5,976 bases of DNA from Syntrophaceae bacterium (GTDB lineage: Bacteria; Desulfobacterota; SM23-61): contig PMCE01000467.1 of NCBI GenBank assembly GCA_003154025.1, forward strand, positions 6,919 to 12,894, given 5' to 3'. A program made the position numbers and the translations under genes. The notes beneath the pieces are model-generated. The model was given only the letters and a program-made list of their open reading frames with translations, was not told the origin of the DNA and searched no databases. The stretch's first letter is position 1. The number at the start of each line of letters is the position of its first letter. Shown one piece after another: positions 1 through 5,788 of the stretch.

Positions 1-279
1 ACCTCGTTTCAGGGCGCAGAGGCGGATACGGATGACCCGGTCCGGGAAGTTTTTCGCGCCGAGTGGTCGGCGGGGGAGTCCGAGTTTCTCCACTTCACCA
101 TCGAAGCCGACGGTTTCCTGAAACACATGGTCCGCAACATCGTAGGAACGCTGGCGGAGGTGGGCAAGGGGAAAAGTTCGCCGGAACGATTCCAGCAGAT
201 CCTGGCCGCCCGAGACCGCCGCCAGGCCGGGATGACCGCTCCTCCGCAGGGGCTCTTCCTGGTGGAAGTGAAGTATTGA
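1..279 (+). CDS. truA: tRNA pseudouridine(38-40) synthase TruA, C-terminal part
   Basis: This is the last 92 codons of an open frame that enters from the left edge and ends at TGA 277-279. The family converts U38-U40 of the tRNA anticodon arm to pseudouridine in the cytoplasm. The C-terminal hallmarks are visible: an SFQG-like stretch at local residues 2-5, FLKHMVRNIVGTLAEVGKG at residues 39-57 (family consensus F-x-x-x-MVRN-x-VG-x-L-x-x-VG), and AARDRRQAGMTAPPQGLFL followed by VEVKY at the very end. The catalytic aspartate lies upstream of the window and cannot be checked. The end looks normal and complete. The gene is separated by about 200 nt of repeat-rich DNA from the catabolic genes that follow, so it is probably a housekeeping neighbour and not part of the same pathway. 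Confidence 0.93.
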   Translation, partial: TSFQGAEADTDDPVREVFRAEWSAGESEFLHFTIEADGFLKHMVRNIVGTLAEVGKGKSSPERFQQILAARDRRQAGMTAPPQGLFLVEVKY

Positions 280-290
280 TCAATCCTGCC

Positions 291-319
291 TTGCGATATT
301 CCGCGTTGGGTGATATAAA
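291..319 (+). promoter_or_regulatory. possible sigma70-type promoter upstream of the aminotransferase
   Basis: TTGCGA at 291-296 (4 of 6 matches to the -35 consensus) and TATAAA at 314-319 (5 of 6 to the -10) are separated by exactly 17 nt. They lie 12 nt after the truA stop, in the only AT-richer part of this gap. Transcription would start near 326, inside the small hairpin, and leave a leader of about 160 nt before the aminotransferase start. This is a consensus match only; no expression evidence can be read from sequence. Confidence 0.3.
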
Positions 320-322
320 GGC

Positions 323-342
323 TCTATCTTCAGGAAGATAGA
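323..342 (+). other. small stem-loop after truA
   Basis: An 8-bp perfect stem (323-330 with 335-342) closes the 4-nt loop CAGG. No T-run follows, so it is not a standard intrinsic terminator. It sits at the predicted transcription start of the possible promoter just upstream and immediately before the longer inverted repeat at 346-425. It may be a transcript-end or leader structure, or part of the repeat. Confidence 0.45.
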
Positions 343-345
343 ATG

Positions 346-425
346 CAGAAGTCAGGAGCCGGAAATCAGAAGGGAGCGCGTGTTTTTCCATTCTGACTTC
401 TGGATTCTGGCTCCTGGCTTCTTTC
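346..425. repeat. inverted repeat built from degenerate 7-nt units
   Basis: The left arm 347-372 and right arm 397-422 are complementary at 22 of 26 positions, with a 24-nt spacer. The left arm reads in 7-nt steps from 346 (CAGAAGT, then CAGGAGC and so on). The right arm reads in 7-nt steps from 391 as the complementary theme (TTCTGAC, TTCTGGA and so on). It could fold into a long hairpin in the leader of the aminotransferase transcript. It encodes nothing convincing. It resembles dispersed intergenic repeats more than a gene-specific regulator. Confidence 0.7.
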
Positions 426-471
426 CTGCCTTTTGCCGGGGGGGATAAGTTCGAGGTTCAAGAATAAACCT

Positions 472-477
472 AGGAGG
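472..477 (+). promoter_or_regulatory. strong ribosome binding site AGGAGG for the aminotransferase
   Basis: A perfect AGGAGG lies 8 nt before ATG 486. An in-frame TTG at 483 is only 5 nt away, so the site favours the ATG as the start. A G7 run at 438-444 and a weak 5-bp hairpin (454-458 with 467-471) lie just upstream. Confidence 0.8.
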
Positions 478-485
478 AGAAATTG

Positions 486-1814
486 ATGGGCCAGAGCGAG
501 GTAAAAAAATACGATCACGAATATGTCATGCACTCCTGGAGCGTGCAGACGGCCCTGGATCCGTTGGTCATCACCCGGACCCAGGGGGTACACATGTGGG
601 ACGAGAACGGGAAGCGCTACATCGATATGACTTCCCAGCTCATGAACCAGAACATCGGTCACCAGCACCCCAAGGTGGTCGAAGCCATAAAGAAACAGGC
701 GGAAAAGATCTGCTTTTTAGCTCCGGGGCTGGCCTATGAATCACGGTCTTATCTGGGAAAAGCCCTGGCCGAGGTGACCCCCGGCGACTTGAAGAAATTC
801 TTTTTCACTCTGGGAGGGGCCGATGCCAACGAGAATGCGGTCAAGATAGCCCGGCTTTTCACCAAGAAATGGAAGATCGTTACCCGGTACCGGTCCTACC
901 ACGGCGCGACCTATGGGGCCATCGCCTTGACCGGAGACCCGCGGCGCCCTCCGGTGGAACCGGCCATGCCCGGCGTGGTCCGGGTATTTGATCCTTACTG
1001 CTACCGTTGTTCCTTCGGCCTCACCTACCCAAGCTGCAACCTCCGCTGCGCCGATTCAGTGGAGGAAGTGATTATGTACGAGACCCCCGAGACGGTGGCC
1101 GCGGTGTTGGTGGAGTCGGTGGTGGGGAGCAACGGCCTGATCGTCCCGCCCGACGGATACATGCAGCGGCTGAGGGAGATCTGCACGCGGAACAACGTCC
1201 TGCTGATCACCGATGAAGTCATGTCCGGGTTTGGACGATGCGGCAAGTGGTTTGCGGTCAACAACTGGAATGTGGTTCCCGACATCATTACCATGGCCAA
1301 GGGGCTGACTTCGGGATATGTTCCCCTGGGAGCGGTGGCCCTCTCGAAGAAGATAACCGATGTCCTGGATAAGCAGATGCTCTGGGCCGGGTTGACCTAT
1401 AACGCCCATCCGCTCTCCTGCGGGGCGGCCATCGCCACCCTTCAGGTGTACAAAGAAGACAAGCTCTTTGAGAACAGCGCGGCCATGGGGGAAGTGGTGC
1501 GGAAAGAGCTGGAAGCGATAAAGGCCAAACATCGAAGCGTGGGAGATGTGCGGGGAATCGGTCTCTTCTGGGCGATCGAGCTGGTGAAGAACAAGAAAAC
1601 CCGCGAGCCCCTGGTCAAATGGAACGCCATGGGGGCCGATGCGGGCATCGCCAAGGAGATCAACAAGCGCCTGCTCGAAGGGGGGGTCTATACCACGGTA
1701 CGCTGGAACTTCCTCTTTGTGGTGCCCCCGCTCTGCATCAAAGAGAGTGAGCTGCGCGAAGGGCTGGCGGTGATCGATAAGGTCCTGGATTACGCGGATA
1801 CGGTGGCGGAATAA
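486..1814 (+). CDS. class III (omega-type) PLP-dependent aminotransferase
   Basis: A 442-aa protein, a typical length for fold-type I class III aminotransferases, which move an amino group between an amine or omega-amino acid and a 2-oxo acid such as pyruvate. Visible features: the GGADANENAVK phosphate-binding loop (110-120, usually SGSEANE), YHG (138-140, ring-stacking Tyr), LLITDEVMSGFGRCGKWFA (239-257) with Asp243 for the pyridine nitrogen, and TMAKGLTSGY (269-278) with Lys272 as the Schiff-base lysine. GLTYNAHP (302-309) supplies the partner-subunit phosphate contact, and GDVRGIGLFWAIEL follows at 353-366. Oddities are four cysteines at 172, 175, 184 and 188, Ser211 where the family often has Pro after the Glu, and Cys252 where Thr is usual. 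Databases often label relatives taurine-pyruvate or beta-alanine-pyruvate aminotransferase, but the substrate cannot be assigned here. It is the first gene of the catabolic group and has its own ribosome site. Confidence 0.93.
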   Translation: MGQSEVKKYDHEYVMHSWSVQTALDPLVITRTQGVHMWDENGKRYIDMTSQLMNQNIGHQHPKVVEAIKKQAEKICFLAPGLAYESRSYLGKALAEVTPGDLKKFFFTLGGADANENAVKIARLFTKKWKIVTRYRSYHGATYGAIALTGDPRRPPVEPAMPGVVRVFDPYCYRCSFGLTYPSCNLRCADSVEEVIMYETPETVAAVLVESVVGSNGLIVPPDGYMQRLREICTRNNVLLITDEVMSGFGRCGKWFAVNNWNVVPDIITMAKGLTSGYVPLGAVALSKKITDVLDKQMLWAGLTYNAHPLSCGAAIATLQVYKEDKLFENSAAMGEVVRKELEAIKAKHRSVGDVRGIGLFWAIELVKNKKTREPLVKWNAMGADAGIAKEINKRLLEGGVYTTVRWNFLFVVPPLCIKESELREGLAVIDKVLDYADTVAE

Positions 1815-1831
1815 AAGCGAAGAGCAATTTA

Positions 1832-1893
1832 GCTCATGGCTCATAGCAAAGACAAAGCCTTTGGGCCGTTGCTATGAGCCATGAGCCATGAGC
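1832..1893. repeat. perfect 18-bp inverted repeat with 7-nt units
   Basis: Arms 1832-1849 and 1869-1886 are exact reverse complements with a 19-nt spacer. The right arm runs on in 7-nt steps (GCTATGA, then GCCATGA twice, 1871-1891), and the left arm also steps by 7 (GCTCATG, GCTCATA). No T-run follows on either strand, so it is not a classic terminator. An upstream ATG (1881) of the amidohydrolase frame lies inside the right arm. It fills nearly all of the 84-nt gap between the aminotransferase and the amidohydrolase. Confidence 0.8.
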
Positions 1894-1898
1894 GCAAT

Positions 1899-3542
1899 AT
1901 GAGAAATCGAATTCCTCCGGAAGCGGCGCCCGACCTCATTCTCTGGGGAGGCCAGATCATCACCATGGACTCGCGGAAGCCTGCGGCCCAGGCCGTGGCC
2001 ATCAAAGATGGACGCTTCCTAAAGGTGGGGGGGAATGAGGAAGTCCAAGCCCTGACGGGGACCAAGACCCGGCGGATTGCGCTGCGGGGGCGGACGGTGA
2101 CGCCCGGGTTCATCGATTCGCACCAGCATCTGTCCCAATACGGGACCGACCTCCTGCAGATCGATTGCAGCCCGAAGCGGTGCCAAACCCTGGCCGACAT
2201 TCAAAAGGCCGTTATGCGGGAGGCCCGGCAGAAGCCCGCGGGCGAATGGGTCCGGGGGGTCGGGTACGACGACACCAAGATCCATGCGGCAAAAGTCCTG
2301 ACCCGCTGGGACCTTGATGAAGTCGCTCCGGGCCATCCGGTTTTAATCCAGCAGGTGAGCGGGCATTGGGGGGTCGTTAACAGCAAGGCCCTCGAGGTCG
2401 GGGGGATTCGAGAAGATTCCCGGGACCCCAAGGGGGGAGCCTACGGACGGGACCCCGGCACGGGCCGGCTGAACGGCGTCCTCTATGAGCAGGCTGAATT
2501 TGCCTTCGTCTTTGAAGGGACCACCGGCCATCCGCCGATCATTCCTTCCTTTTCCCTGAAGGAGCGGATCAAGGGATTACGCCTGGCCGGGAGCCGTTAC
2601 CTGGCCTCCGGTATCACCAGCGTCCACGATGCTCTCGTCTCCGCTCAGACCATGGAGACTTACCAGGAGGTGCGGAAACGAGGGGAACTGCAACTGCGGG
2701 TTTACCTGCTTATCAGCGTCGAGTATCTTCCGCATTTGCGGGCTTTGAATTTGCGGACCGGGTTCGGGAACGAATGGCTGAGAGTCGGAGGTGTCAAGAT
2801 TCTGGCCGATGGAGGGATCGCCGGCCGCACTGCCTACCTGTCCGAACCGTATGAGGGGTCTGAAGGCCGGGGAATCCTGGCCGTGGAATCGGAAGAAGCG
2901 CTCCATGCCTCGATCCGCCAGGGTCACGAGGCGGGGTTCCAGGTCTGCGTCCATACCAACGGGGACCGGGTGATCCAAATGGCCCTGGATGGGTTTGAAA
3001 AGGCCCTGGAAGAATTTCCCCGGAAGGACCACCGGCACCGCCTGGAACATTGCACCGTGGTGAACCCGGAAATATTGAAGCGGATTAAGAGACTCAAGAT
3101 GCTGGTGACCCCCTTTGGTTCCTATATCTATCACCACGGGGAGAAGATGATCCCCTATTACGGGGCCAAGCGGGTGGAGATGATGTTTGCCCACCGGTCC
3201 TTCCTGGATTATGGAATCGCCGTATCGGGAGCCTCGGACAGTCCCTGCGGGCCTTACCAGCCGCTCCTGGCCGTCCAGAGCTGTGTAACCCGCAAGAGCG
3301 CCGCCGGGGAATTACTGGGGGCCCGGCAGAGGATCACCGTGGAAGAGGCGATCCGTCTCTACACGATGGCTTCGGCTTATGCTTCTTTCGAGGAGAATAT
3401 CAAGGGCTCGATCACACCCGGCAAATTGGCTGACGTGGTCGTGTTGCAAGAGGACCCCAGAAAAGTAGACCCGGATGAAATCAAGGACATCCCGGTGGAG
3501 ATTACCATCGTCGGGGGAGAGGTTAAATACCAAAAGGCGTGA
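1899..3542 (+). CDS. YtcJ-like metal-dependent amidohydrolase (amidohydrolase 3 family)
   Basis: The protein is 547 aa from ATG 1899, or 553 aa from ATG 1881; relatives usually have 520-560 aa. These TIM-barrel hydrolases, including N-substituted formamide deformylase, cut C-N bonds of amides, but most members have no known substrate. Numbered from ATG 1881, the motifs in order are PDLILWGGQIITMD (17-30, N-terminal beta-sandwich), TPGFIDSHQHL (74-84, HxH metal ligands 81 and 83), VKILADGGI (305-313, Lys306 in the usual metal-site strand), VHTNGDR (357-363, His358), HRLEH (386-390, His390), SGASDSP (449-455, Asp453), and SITPGKLADVVVLQEDP (510-526, closing sandwich). All metal ligands are present. 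There is no signal peptide, so it is likely cytoplasmic. I prefer ATG 1899 because 1881 sits inside an inverted repeat; neither has a good ribosome site. It lies between the aminotransferase and the binding protein on the same strand. Confidence 0.92.
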   Translation: MRNRIPPEAAPDLILWGGQIITMDSRKPAAQAVAIKDGRFLKVGGNEEVQALTGTKTRRIALRGRTVTPGFIDSHQHLSQYGTDLLQIDCSPKRCQTLADIQKAVMREARQKPAGEWVRGVGYDDTKIHAAKVLTRWDLDEVAPGHPVLIQQVSGHWGVVNSKALEVGGIREDSRDPKGGAYGRDPGTGRLNGVLYEQAEFAFVFEGTTGHPPIIPSFSLKERIKGLRLAGSRYLASGITSVHDALVSAQTMETYQEVRKRGELQLRVYLLISVEYLPHLRALNLRTGFGNEWLRVGGVKILADGGIAGRTAYLSEPYEGSEGRGILAVESEEALHASIRQGHEAGFQVCVHTNGDRVIQMALDGFEKALEEFPRKDHRHRLEHCTVVNPEILKRIKRLKMLVTPFGSYIYHHGEKMIPYYGAKRVEMMFAHRSFLDYGIAVSGASDSPCGPYQPLLAVQSCVTRKSAAGELLGARQRITVEEAIRLYTMASAYASFEENIKGSITPGKLADVVVLQEDPRKVDPDEIKDIPVEITIVGGEVKYQKA

Positions 3543-3546
3543 GGTG

Positions 3547-3665
3547 CAAGGTTCAAGGAACAAGGAGCAAGGAACAAGGAACAAGTTGCAAGGTTCAAGG
3601 TTAAAGACTGAAAACTGAAGGCTGAACACCTAACACTGAACGCTCAAGCGTAGAACTCAACACTC
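3547..3665. repeat. degenerate heptanucleotide tandem array, about 17 units
   Basis: Starting at 3547 the DNA steps in units of exactly 7 nt. Eight units follow the theme CAAGGNN (3547-3602, with one CAAGTTG variant). The phase then holds while the theme drifts to GAANNCT and AACACTC-like units (3603-3665). Because the phase is preserved, this looks like a diverged tandem array. It fills most of the 148-nt gap before the binding-protein gene. No open frame or T-tract terminator is evident. The CAAGGAG unit contains a Shine-Dalgarno-like AAGGAG, but no start follows it. Confidence 0.8.
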
Positions 3666-3674
3666 TTTCTTTGT

Positions 3675-3682
3675 AAGAGGGG
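3675..3682 (+). promoter_or_regulatory. ribosome binding site for the substrate-binding protein
   Basis: The purine run AAGAGGGG ends 8 nt before ATG 3691. That start is also the one that gives a well-formed signal peptide, so ribosome site and protein evidence agree. Confidence 0.6.
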
Positions 3683-3690
3683 TTTTTAGG

Positions 3691-5217
3691 ATGGAATTTC
3701 GGCCACCGGCGGGAAGAGGCATCGGAATCGCCTTCGTCTTCTTCATCCTAGCTTTCTTGGGAATGGTTTCTTCAGATGCGCTGGCCCAGCGGCCGACTGC
3801 CGGAGGAACCCTGACCATCGCCCTTTCGGCCGAGCCCCCGGGACTGGACCCGACCACCAGTCCGGCGGCCACGATCAAACGAGTGGTCCACCATAACCTC
3901 CTGGAAGGCCTGCTCAAGGTGGGCCGCAACGGAAGGGTGGCGCCGGCTCTGGCGAAGAGCTACAGCATCTCGAAGGACGGGAAAGAGTACATCTTTGTCC
4001 TCCATTCGGGTATTAAATTCCACGACGGAAAGCCCTGCACCTCCGAGGACGTGAAATACACTTTCGAACGCCTTCTGGACCCGAAGACCGCCGCTCCCTA
4101 CCGCATGTTTTATGAGCCCATCGAATCCATCCAGGTTGTGGATCCCACAACGGTTAAATTCAAGACGAAGAAGTACGACTCCAACTTCCTCTTCAACTTG
4201 GCCCGGGGGGATGCGGTCATCGTTCCCAAACAGGCCGTCGACCGGCTGAAGAGCGCCCCGGTGGGGACCGGGCCTTTTAAATTCGTGGAATGGACCCGCG
4301 GGGACAGCGTGGTCATGGCCAAGAATCCCGACTATTACATCAAGGGCCTTCCCTACCTGGACAAGGTGACATTCAAGTTCATCCCCGACCCCAGCGCGCA
4401 GCTGGCCGCTCTCCGCGCCGGGGACATCGATGTGATCGCCTACGACCTGGCCCCCGAAAACGTACCGGCCTTGGAGAAGGACCCCCGTTTCAAGGTTTCG
4501 AAGGGGAATACCACCACGGACGTCATCATGGCCATGAACCATTCCAAGAAGCCTTTCAGCGACCCCAAAGTCCGGCAGGCAATTACCCTGGCCATTGACC
4601 GGAAGGCGGTCATTCAGGGGGCCGTGGCCGGCTACGGGACTCCCATCGGCAGCCACATGGACCCCACCAGCCCTTATTATGTGGATTTGAGCAACCTCTA
4701 TCCCTATAATCCCGAGAAGGCCAAACAGCTCCTGGCAGAGGCCGGCTATCCAAACGGGTTCGAAGCCGTCCTCAAGCTTCCCGAGCCCTATGCCTATGCC
4801 CGCCGGTCCGGGGAGGTCATCGCCGACGAGCTCTCCAAAGTGGGAATCAAGCTGACCCTGGAAGTCATCCAGATGGGGCAGTGGATCGACCGGGTCTTCA
4901 AGAACGCCGACTACGATTTGACCGTCATGGGCCACGCCGAGCCCTTCGACATCGAAATCTACAGCCGGCCGAATTACTACTTCCGGTATAACAACCCCAA
5001 ATTCCAGGAGCTCTTCAAGAAGGCGGAAGAGGAGATGAACGAAGGGGCCCGGAAGAAGATCTACGCGCAGGCTCAGCGCCTGCTGGCCGATGATTTCGTC
5101 AACGTCTACCTCTTCATCTACCCGGCGCTTCCGGCGATGAAGAAAGAGGTCATGAACTGGTGGAAAGACTACCCCACCATCGTGGTGGATGCCACCGAGG
5201 TGTACATCCAAAAATAG
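3691..5217 (+). CDS. periplasmic ABC substrate-binding protein, family 5 (peptide/nickel type)
   Basis: A 508-aa protein, a usual length for the SBP_bac_5 family (DppA/OppA/NikA type), which binds peptides, opines, nickel chelates or sugars and hands them to an inner-membrane ABC permease. Residues 1-32 form a Sec signal: basic start, hydrophobic core 11-26, and a likely cut after ALA at 30-32. No lipobox cysteine is seen, so it should be free in the periplasm. Family signatures include GGTLTIALSAEPPGLDP (38-54), LAKSYSISKDGKEYIFVLH (87-105), GIKFHDGKPCTSEDVKYTFERLLDP (starting at 107, the DG-x-FH-DG-type signature region), VGTGPFKF (191-198), DPKVRQAITLAIDR (291-304) and YNPEKAKQLLAEAGYPNGF (339-357). 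The frame is intact with no damage. Ligand class cannot be read from sequence. The expected permease genes downstream are represented only by a hybrid remnant and no ATPase gene follows, so it may now be orphaned or served by a transporter elsewhere. Confidence 0.94.
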   Translation: MEFRPPAGRGIGIAFVFFILAFLGMVSSDALAQRPTAGGTLTIALSAEPPGLDPTTSPAATIKRVVHHNLLEGLLKVGRNGRVAPALAKSYSISKDGKEYIFVLHSGIKFHDGKPCTSEDVKYTFERLLDPKTAAPYRMFYEPIESIQVVDPTTVKFKTKKYDSNFLFNLARGDAVIVPKQAVDRLKSAPVGTGPFKFVEWTRGDSVVMAKNPDYYIKGLPYLDKVTFKFIPDPSAQLAALRAGDIDVIAYDLAPENVPALEKDPRFKVSKGNTTTDVIMAMNHSKKPFSDPKVRQAITLAIDRKAVIQGAVAGYGTPIGSHMDPTSPYYVDLSNLYPYNPEKAKQLLAEAGYPNGFEAVLKLPEPYAYARRSGEVIADELSKVGIKLTLEVIQMGQWIDRVFKNADYDLTVMGHAEPFDIEIYSRPNYYFRYNNPKFQELFKKAEEEMNEGARKKIYAQAQRLLADDFVNVYLFIYPALPAMKKEVMNWWKDYPTIVVDATEVYIQK

Positions 5218-5232
5218 ACCGCCCATTAGGGG

Positions 5233-5362
5233 CTTGAGGATCGGCCCTGCGGGCCTCGAGGAGCGTCACGCCTGCGGCGTGACTCGAGGATCGCTTCGCT
5301 TGAGGCCAAAACATTTTTGGGGCTTTTGCCTCAAGCCGCGCCGGAGGTGCGGCGCTCCTCCG
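5233..5362. repeat. array of four hairpin units with conserved flanks and variable stems
   Basis: Three + strand units and one - strand unit share the frame GAGGAKC - stem - 3-nt loop - stem - TYGAGG. Unit 1 (5236-5261): 5-bp stem GGCCC/GGGCC, loop TGC. Unit 2 (5258-5289): 8-bp stem GTCACGCC/GGCGTGAC, loop TGC. Unit 3 (5286-5305): reduced stem GC/GC, loop TTC. Unit 4 (5329-5360, inverted): 8-bp stem, arms 5335-5342 and 5346-5353 with one G-T pair, loop GGA. Adjacent units share their GAGGA borders. Units 3 and 4 face each other and pair through GCTTGAGGC (5298-5306) and its exact complement at 5328-5336. It fills the gap between the binding protein and the permease remnant. Confidence 0.7.
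5306..5327 (+). terminator. possible weak intrinsic terminator after the binding-protein gene
   Basis: A 6-bp stem (5306-5311 with 5315-5320, CCAAAA/TTTTGG, loop CAT) is followed, after GGC, by TTTT at 5324-5327. It lies about 90 nt after the binding-protein stop, nested inside the facing repeat units. The stem is AT-rich and the T-run short, so termination would be weak. Confidence 0.25.
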
Positions 5363-5373
5363 ACGGTTTTTTT
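5336..5373 (+). terminator. possible intrinsic terminator: GC-rich stem plus T7
   Basis: CGGAGG (5342-5347) pairs with CCTCCG (5357-5362). CCG (5336-5338) can extend the stem with CGG (5364-5366) across a small internal loop. Seven T follow at 5367-5373. This would end transcripts coming from the binding-protein gene, directly before the GTG of the permease remnant. It competes with the alternative fold of hairpin unit 4, so only one of the two can form at a time. Confidence 0.4.
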
Positions 5374-5775
5374 GTGACTCCCGTGGCCACCCAATTCATT
5401 AAACGCCTCCTCATTCTTCTCGCCACTCTTCTCCTGGTCTCGGGAGTCATTTTTCTCGTCCTCCAAGTCATTCCCGGAGACCCGGCCCAGATCATCCTGG
5501 GGATCCAGGCGACTCCGGAAAACCTGCAGGAACTGAGGCACAAGCTGGGCCTGGACCTTCCCCAGGCGGTCCAGTACGGGAACTGGATGGGCGGAGTCCT
5601 GCGGGGAGATCTGGGCCGATCAATCACCTATGACATCCCCATCAGCGAGTTGATCTTATCCCGTCTGGCCATCTTCCCCGGCCTGGCCATTGCCTGGGCG
5701 GTGCTGGGGTTCAATCTTTTGGGGGATGGCCTGCGGGACCTGCTGGACCCCAAGGTCACACGAGCGAAACAATAG
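5374..5775 (+). pseudogene. hybrid ABC permease remnant: DppB-like N-terminus joined to DppC-like C-terminus
   Basis: From GTG 5374 the frame gives 133 aa, against roughly 280-340 for a full DppB- or DppC-type permease. Residues 10-98 are a typical DppB start: first membrane helix (about 12-32), VIPGDPAQIILG (32-43), LRHKLGLDLP (54-63), VQYGNWMGGVLRGDLGRSI (67-84) and the ISELILSRL lead-in (90-98) that normally precedes the PATLELA helix. From residue 99 it switches to AIFPGLAIAWAVLGFNLLGDGLRDLLDP, the end of DppC-type proteins. The missing part contains the central membrane helices and the EAA loop that docks the ATPase, so it should not work as a channel. The junction is near 5662-5673 and is in frame. 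The simplest reading is one deletion removing most of dppB and dppC; a metagenome assembly misjoin would look the same. There is no ribosome site, and a T7 tract abuts the GTG. An in-frame GTG at 5383 and an upstream TTG at 5317 are less likely starts. Confidence 0.82.
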
Positions 5776-5788
5776 CCAAGAGTCTGTC

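Noticed and set aside
1056..1844. 262-codon open frame on the - strand opposite the aminotransferase
   Set aside because: Shadow of the aminotransferase frame; no known motif, and it starts inside the 1832-1893 inverted repeat.
1832..1886. Intrinsic terminator for the aminotransferase
   Set aside because: The stem is strong, but no T-run follows on either strand and the next gene starts within or just after the right arm.
438..2033. Three G7 runs (438-444, 1680-1686, 2027-2033) as phase-variation tracts
   Set aside because: Seven G is common in such GC-rich DNA and the two coding ones leave intact conserved frames; there is no sign of switching. They are possible sequencing-error spots.
2577..3194. 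205-codon open frame on the - strand opposite the amidohydrolase
   Set aside because: Antisense shadow with no domain signature, while the + strand carries all the amidohydrolase metal ligands.
3547..3665. CRISPR array
   Set aside because: The repeats are 7 nt and degenerate with no spacers of 25-40 nt and no cas genes nearby.
3772..5226. Long 484-codon open frame on the - strand opposite the binding-protein gene
   Set aside because: It is fully antisense to a clear family 5 binding protein, and its translation has a composition biased to G, V, D, H and L with no recognisable domain. High GC at codon position 3 explains the lack of stops.
5189..5377. Small 62-codon + strand open frame after the binding protein
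   Set aside because: It overlaps the end of the binding-protein gene in another frame and then reads through the hairpin array; the Arg/Gly-rich product is what such repeats encode by chance.
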